DNA from: Termitomyces sp. T153
Lineage: Eukaryota > Basidiomycota > Agaricomycetes > Agaricales > Lyophyllaceae
Assembly (NCBI GenBank): GCA_018296165.2
Contig: JACKQL020000267.1
Span: 1-20,988, forward strand
Direction of reading: 5' to 3'
Length of the DNA stretch: 20,988 nucleotides
The notes beneath the pieces are model-generated. The model had not been told where the DNA came from. It saw only the letters and a program-made list of their open reading frames with translations, and ran no database searches. The stretch's first letter is position 1, and each line of letters starts with the position of its first letter. The translations under genes and the position numbers were made by a program. Shown piece by piece: positions 19,690-20,988 of the stretch.

Positions 19690-20576
19690 TGTTCTATGTC
19701 AGTTTACCAACAATAGAAACAGGTAACACTACTTCTTCCAGATGCTGAAGTTGAACAAGGGCCTTCTGCCCTTATACCCTGGTTCCTTTTGGTATTCAAG
19801 AATGTATTGTGCATGTCTAACTGGCTAGTTTTCAAGGCTTGCATAGCTCTGGAAACTCCCCATTTGCCTTCCAATGGTAACCATGACACCTTGTAGATGA
19901 ACCATTTTCTCCTCCACTTCATCTTACTTAATGTGCACCTTACTATTTGCCATTTTTTCCACTTTTTTTCTCTGGGGTTTTTCACAGTAGCATCATCTGT
20001 CAGGATTCTTACTATTGTAAGCACTTCTGACAAGTCATATCTATTGTCCTTGTGCCTATTCCTAGCAGGATCCTTGTAGTGATCATTCTGACTGATCAGC
20101 CTCTCCTTGATTATATCTGCAAAAGCTGGGGCAAAGCACCCTAGGAACTTGTCTACCAGAGACCTGTTTGCAGTGACCTTAGCCAACTTCTTAGCCTCAG
20201 CCCTAAACTTCCTCATGAGAGAGTGGATCTCTGTGGTATCACTCCTGCTGAGCCTGGCCTGCTCCCTGCAAATCTGATCCAGGTTTGCTACACTCCCTCT
20301 ATCATCAACTGCTTCTAGATAGGCCTCCTTGATCTCCTTCTCAAAGGTATTTTCATCCCCACAAGAATCAAAGCTTAGCCATTCCCACTCAGTCTGAGCA
20401 TCCACATACTCCAATATTCTCTTTTTCCTTTTTTTATCTCCCTGAATACCAGTATGTTCAAACAGAGATCTCATCCTTTGCAAAACCCATGTAATCTCAG
20501 AAGGTTCAGTGTGCTTAAACTTAGGAGCATCTCTGCTGTCAGGTAGTGGTCATTTATATCTATATGTTTGCTCCAT
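19690..20576 (-). pseudogene. gag: Retroelement gag-like protein upstream of the RNase H fossil
   Basis: The minus-strand reading begins at an ATG at 20574-20576. A TGA falls ten codons in and the frame is then open to about 19704. It contains SRDAPKFKHTEPSEITWVL and RMRSLFEHTGI at the start, a central helix-rich region (SVANLDQICREQARLSR, VDKFLGCFAPAFADIIKERL), NDHYKDPARNRHKDNRYDLSEV, and ends at CFYC, the first half of a CCHC zinc knuckle that is then broken by a stop. This order is that of fungal retroelement gag (capsid then nucleocapsid), a structural RNA-packaging protein. The strand and spacing put it directly before the RNase H domain with no protease or RT between. Whether they were one polyprotein cannot be decided by eye. 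Confidence 0.7.
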
Positions 20577-20988
20577 GGTACTGATCAGGCTAAATGACTC
20601 AGGAACAAGAGACTGTGAATTTGTTTAGTTTGAAGTTGGCTATTCAGAACAAAGTTCTTTTTTGGTGGTTCTATGGACCACTAGGCATATCTGCATCCAT
20701 GTATATCTACATCTATGTTAGCTCCTAGCAATCAGAAGTGTATCTATCAAATGTCCAAAGGTTAATGAGTTGGTTGTGTGATTTTTCAGTCCACCACAGG
20801 GAAATGCAGTTACACATGTCATGTGGGGCTCAGGTTTTCACTCTGGTTGCTGTACTACCAATGATAAAGTTTTTGTTTCTGAAGCACAACAACCATGTAA
20901 AGGAGATACAGTGATGCTGCTAGTAGCATGAGTATCCTTTTTCCTTGGGTTGAATGAGCTTTGAACCTTTGGGTATCAAGACCCAGGC
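20577..20988 (-). repeat. LTR-like repeat, copy B and leader of the gag/RNase H element
   Basis: The part 20640-20860 matches 14302-14490 in the same orientation, with indels. It lies upstream of gag on the minus strand, where the 5' LTR and leader should be. The right end is outside the window. CG is nearly absent and no gene is seen. Confidence 0.5.

Larger units (their letters stand above)
14492..19690 (-). pseudogene. Type I RNase H protein with Cys/His C-terminal domain, broken by three insertions
   Basis: Read on the minus strand in pieces 19690-19087, 17941-17416, 14862-14783 and 14649-14492. The RNase H core (about 19680-19235) begins YIDGPCINN (first catalytic Asp at 19636-19638), then AGAGVWF, EEIMAILLAA, KSDSQ and VKGHSS. 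The usual last Asp is Asn (GTNCLAN). It cleaves RNA in RNA/DNA hybrids when intact. The next segment has IHNMYKIGNYW, CQVC (17736-17747) and HILTEC, a likely zinc site, then ESAHMIWKLKC. The last part has RWSSTIQRRIKLDCL, then ALKEELVVDSW, with a stop at 14492-14494. A frameshift near 19400 and several stops show that it is dead. Removing the inserts together with one copy of each target duplication joins homologous sequence. A 33-bp in-frame duplication lies at 17564-17629. I recognise it as a repeat-borne RNase H family common in agaricomycetes (from memory). Confidence 0.75.

Noticed and set aside
1..20988. tRNA, rRNA or CRISPR-like arrays
   Set aside because: No tRNA T-loop/acceptor pattern, rRNA segment or regularly spaced identical repeats were seen. 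The only tandem repeats are the 33-bp and 60-bp units listed.

Overview
The window looks like a fungal, probably basidiomycete (Agaricomycete), chromosome segment: a small island of host genes between heavily decayed retrotransposons. The host genes have many very short introns (47-68 bp). They are an RBR ubiquitin ligase of the RNF216 type (+, 7685-9222), importin beta / karyopherin Kap95 (-, 9858-13218, 14 exons, 883 aa) and the Sm-like protein Lsm7 (+, 13369-13829, 3 exons, 120 aa). Kap95 and LSM7 are divergent and share a 150-bp promoter. All exon models come from reading splice sites and protein family conservation by eye.

Left arm (1-6590): a Ty3/gypsy chromovirus on the + strand (gag zinc knuckle, protease, RT/RNase H, DD35E integrase, chromodomain, 3' LTR). 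Its pol frame is free of indels over 4 kb but carries many point-mutation stops. Its gag is interrupted by a minus-strand, small LTR element (1-1880, running off the left edge) whose single ORF encodes a KH-type RNA-binding domain.

Right arm (about 14134-20988): a minus-strand fossil with a gag-like ORF, a type I RNase H domain and a Cys/His C-terminal domain, bracketed by related sequence near 14302-14490 and 20640-20860. No RT or integrase is visible. Three insertions with perfect 5-bp target duplications break it: a 133-bp LTR-like element (cattg), a second KH-ORF LTR element on the + strand (gatgg), and a 1145-bp solo LTR (ggttt). The second KH element itself holds a nested solo LTR (tctcc). 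Conceptual removal of each insert rejoins the broken homology, and removing the nested LTR gives a KH ORF of exactly the same length (978 nt) as the left copy.

Base composition follows this history. From 1 to about 7000 I count only five CG dinucleotides by eye, whereas the host genes and the 1145-bp LTR have many. LTR differences and stop codons are almost all C-to-T / G-to-A transitions, as expected from cytosine methylation decay or a RIP-like process. The most unusual items are the KH-encoding LTR family, the gag plus RNase H element without RT, and the nested insertion record.
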